This document shows positions 5,792-6,708 of a stretch of DNA of 6,708 bases, piece by piece. The DNA is taken from the NCBI GenBank assembly GCA_003500765.1, contig DNQL01000154.1:1-6708 (forward strand). Direction: 5' to 3'. The DNA is from Elusimicrobiota bacterium (GTDB taxonomy: Bacteria; Elusimicrobiota; Elusimicrobia; Elusimicrobiales; UBA9959). The number at the start of each line of letters is the position of its first letter. Positions within the stretch are counted from its first letter, which is position 1. Both the position numbers and the translations under genes were made by a program. Below the pieces are notes generated by a model. That model had not been told where the DNA came from. It saw nothing but the letters and a program-made list of their open reading frames with translations, and searched no databases.

Positions 5792-6708
5792 TCAGCAACA
5801 GGTGTCGCAGGAGGAATCCTTACGCAGTTCGCTCTCCACCTGGAAAACGGAATGTTTTATGCCGAACCGCTCAGCCGCCAGGCAGGAGGCCTCTTTCAGG
5901 GCGGGCTGCTGCCTGGCCGGGTCCTTCACTATCAGGTGAGCGGTGAGGGCGTTGAAGCCGGACGAGAGGCTCCAGGCGTGCAGGTCGTGCACGCCGCTGA
6001 CGCCGTCTATGCCCAGGAGCGCCTTCTTCACCGCCTCCATTGAAAGGCCTCGCGGCGCGCCCTCCATCAATATATGGAACGCCTCCAGCAGCAGCCGGGT
6101 AGAGCTGAAGAGTATGAGCGCGATTATAAGCAGCGAGACTATCGTGTCGGCCGTGTACCAGCCCGTGAAATATATGATCGCGCCCGCGACGATGGCCGCG
6201 ACCGAGCCGGCCAGGTCGCTGAGCACGTGCAGGAAGGCGCCGCGGATATTTATGTTCTCGCCGCTGTGGCGATGCAGTATCCAGGCGCAGGCCAGGTTGG
6301 CCAGCAGGCCGGCGAAAGCTATCGCCAGCATGGGGACGGACAGCACGGGCACGGGGTTGTGGAAGCGCTCCCAGACCTCGCGCAGCATGAAGCCGCAGAG
6401 CAGCCAGAGCAGCAGGGCGTTGCCCAGCGCGGCCACCACTTCGGCCCGGCGGTAGCCGTAGGTGCGTTTCGAGTCGGGTTTGAGAGAGGCCAGGCGGGAG
6501 GCGATGAAGCTCATGCCCAGCGCCGCGGCGTCGGTCAGCATGTGCATGGCGTCGCTGAGCAGCGCCATGCTGCCGGTCAGCAGGCCGCCCACGGCCTCGA
6601 GAGCCATGAAGCCGGCGGTTATGAAAAAGGCCCAGGTTATGGCGCGCCGGTGCGCGCCGGCGCCGTGAGCGTGCTGGCGTCCCGCGGCCCCGTGGTCGTG
6701 CCCGTGAT
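5792..6708 (-). CDS. Cation diffusion facilitator (CDF) zinc/divalent-cation exporter (5' partial)
   Basis: A proton-coupled exporter of the CzcD/ZitB/ZnT type in the inner membrane. The frame is open to the window end at 6706 and begins with a His-rich stretch, HGHDHG, typical of this family's N-terminus, so the start lies outside the window. The Met at 6607 is within the first membrane helix. Counting from that Met, the helix 2 metal site is H22/D26 (MHMLTD) and the helix 5 site is H127/D131 (LHVLSD). This HD-HD site is the arrangement found in Zn-selective CDFs such as ZitB and ZnT. The C-terminal cytoplasmic domain starts near residue 185 and has DGVSGVHDLHAW at 201-212 and the HL of TAHLIV at 224-225. 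Six membrane helices are expected and the spans are intact. The protein ends CDTCC, an unusual cysteine tail. It is probably the first visible gene of a transcript with the GRAM-like and aminotransferase genes. Confidence 0.9.
   Translation of the reverse strand, partial: HGHDHGAAGRQHAHGAGAHRRAITWAFFITAGFMALEAVGGLLTGSMALLSDAMHMLTDAAALGMSFIASRLASLKPDSKRTYGYRRAEVVAALGNALLLWLLCGFMLREVWERFHNPVPVLSVPMLAIAFAGLLANLACAWILHRHSGENINIRGAFLHVLSDLAGSVAAIVAGAIIYFTGWYTADTIVSLLIIALILFSSTRLLLEAFHILMEGAPRGLSMEAVKKALLGIDGVSGVHDLHAWSLSSGFNALTAHLIVKDPARQQPALKEASCLAAERFGIKHSVFQVESELRKDSSCDTCC

Noticed and set aside
6640..6663. GC-rich imperfect tandem and inverted repeat (GCGCGCCGG twice)
   Set aside because: It encodes the Ala/Gly/His/Arg linker between the His-rich tail and the first helix of the transporter. 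Biased composition explains it, and there is no sign of a terminator or mobile-element end.
1..6708. tRNA, rRNA, CRISPR, insertion sequence, prophage or attachment site
   Set aside because: I saw no cloverleaf, regular spaced repeats, transposase or integrase motifs, or terminal inverted repeats. Coding genes fill the window almost completely.

Overview
This is a GC-rich, gene-dense bacterial window with seven genes supported by sequence motifs plus one GRAM-like gene of unknown function. There are no RNA genes, CRISPR arrays, insertion sequences or gene-free stretches. Both edge genes are cut off by the window. The sequence does not fix the organism. Frequent ATA (Ile) and AGG (Arg) codons despite the high GC, a DapL-type aminotransferase, and a secreted TPR protein would fit an uncultured Gram-negative lineage such as Elusimicrobiota or a deltaproteobacterium-like group. 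That is a low-confidence guess.

Left block, + strand (1-4195): five genes follow each other so tightly that they look like one operon. They are a patatin-like phospholipase (5' end missing), a TauE/SafE-family permease, a DUF1634 small membrane protein, a secreted TPR protein, and a sugar-1-phosphate nucleotidyltransferase with a left-handed beta-helix tail. The first three overlap (ATGA, then a 7-nt overlap). The last two follow after 23 and 11 nt. Most of the products are membrane, export or envelope-precursor proteins, which suggests an envelope theme without defining a pathway.

Right block, - strand (4192-6708): reading leftwards from the window end come a cation-diffusion-facilitator zinc transporter (N-terminus missing), a small GRAM/PH-like cytoplasmic protein, and a class I/II aminotransferase closest in motifs to LL-diaminopimelate aminotransferase. 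The spacing is 17 nt and then a 4-nt ATGA overlap, so these are probably co-transcribed. The two blocks converge and share the palindrome CTAG, which gives the stop codon of both terminal genes.

No clearly new biological system is visible. The best leads are small: a seven-unit CT repeat in the signal-peptide codons of the TPR gene (possible phase variation), a short perfect hairpin covering the ribosome-binding region of the aminotransferase (possible translational coupling to the GRAM-like gene), the zero-gap convergent junction, and two poorly understood proteins (DUF1634 and the GRAM-like protein) in defined contexts.
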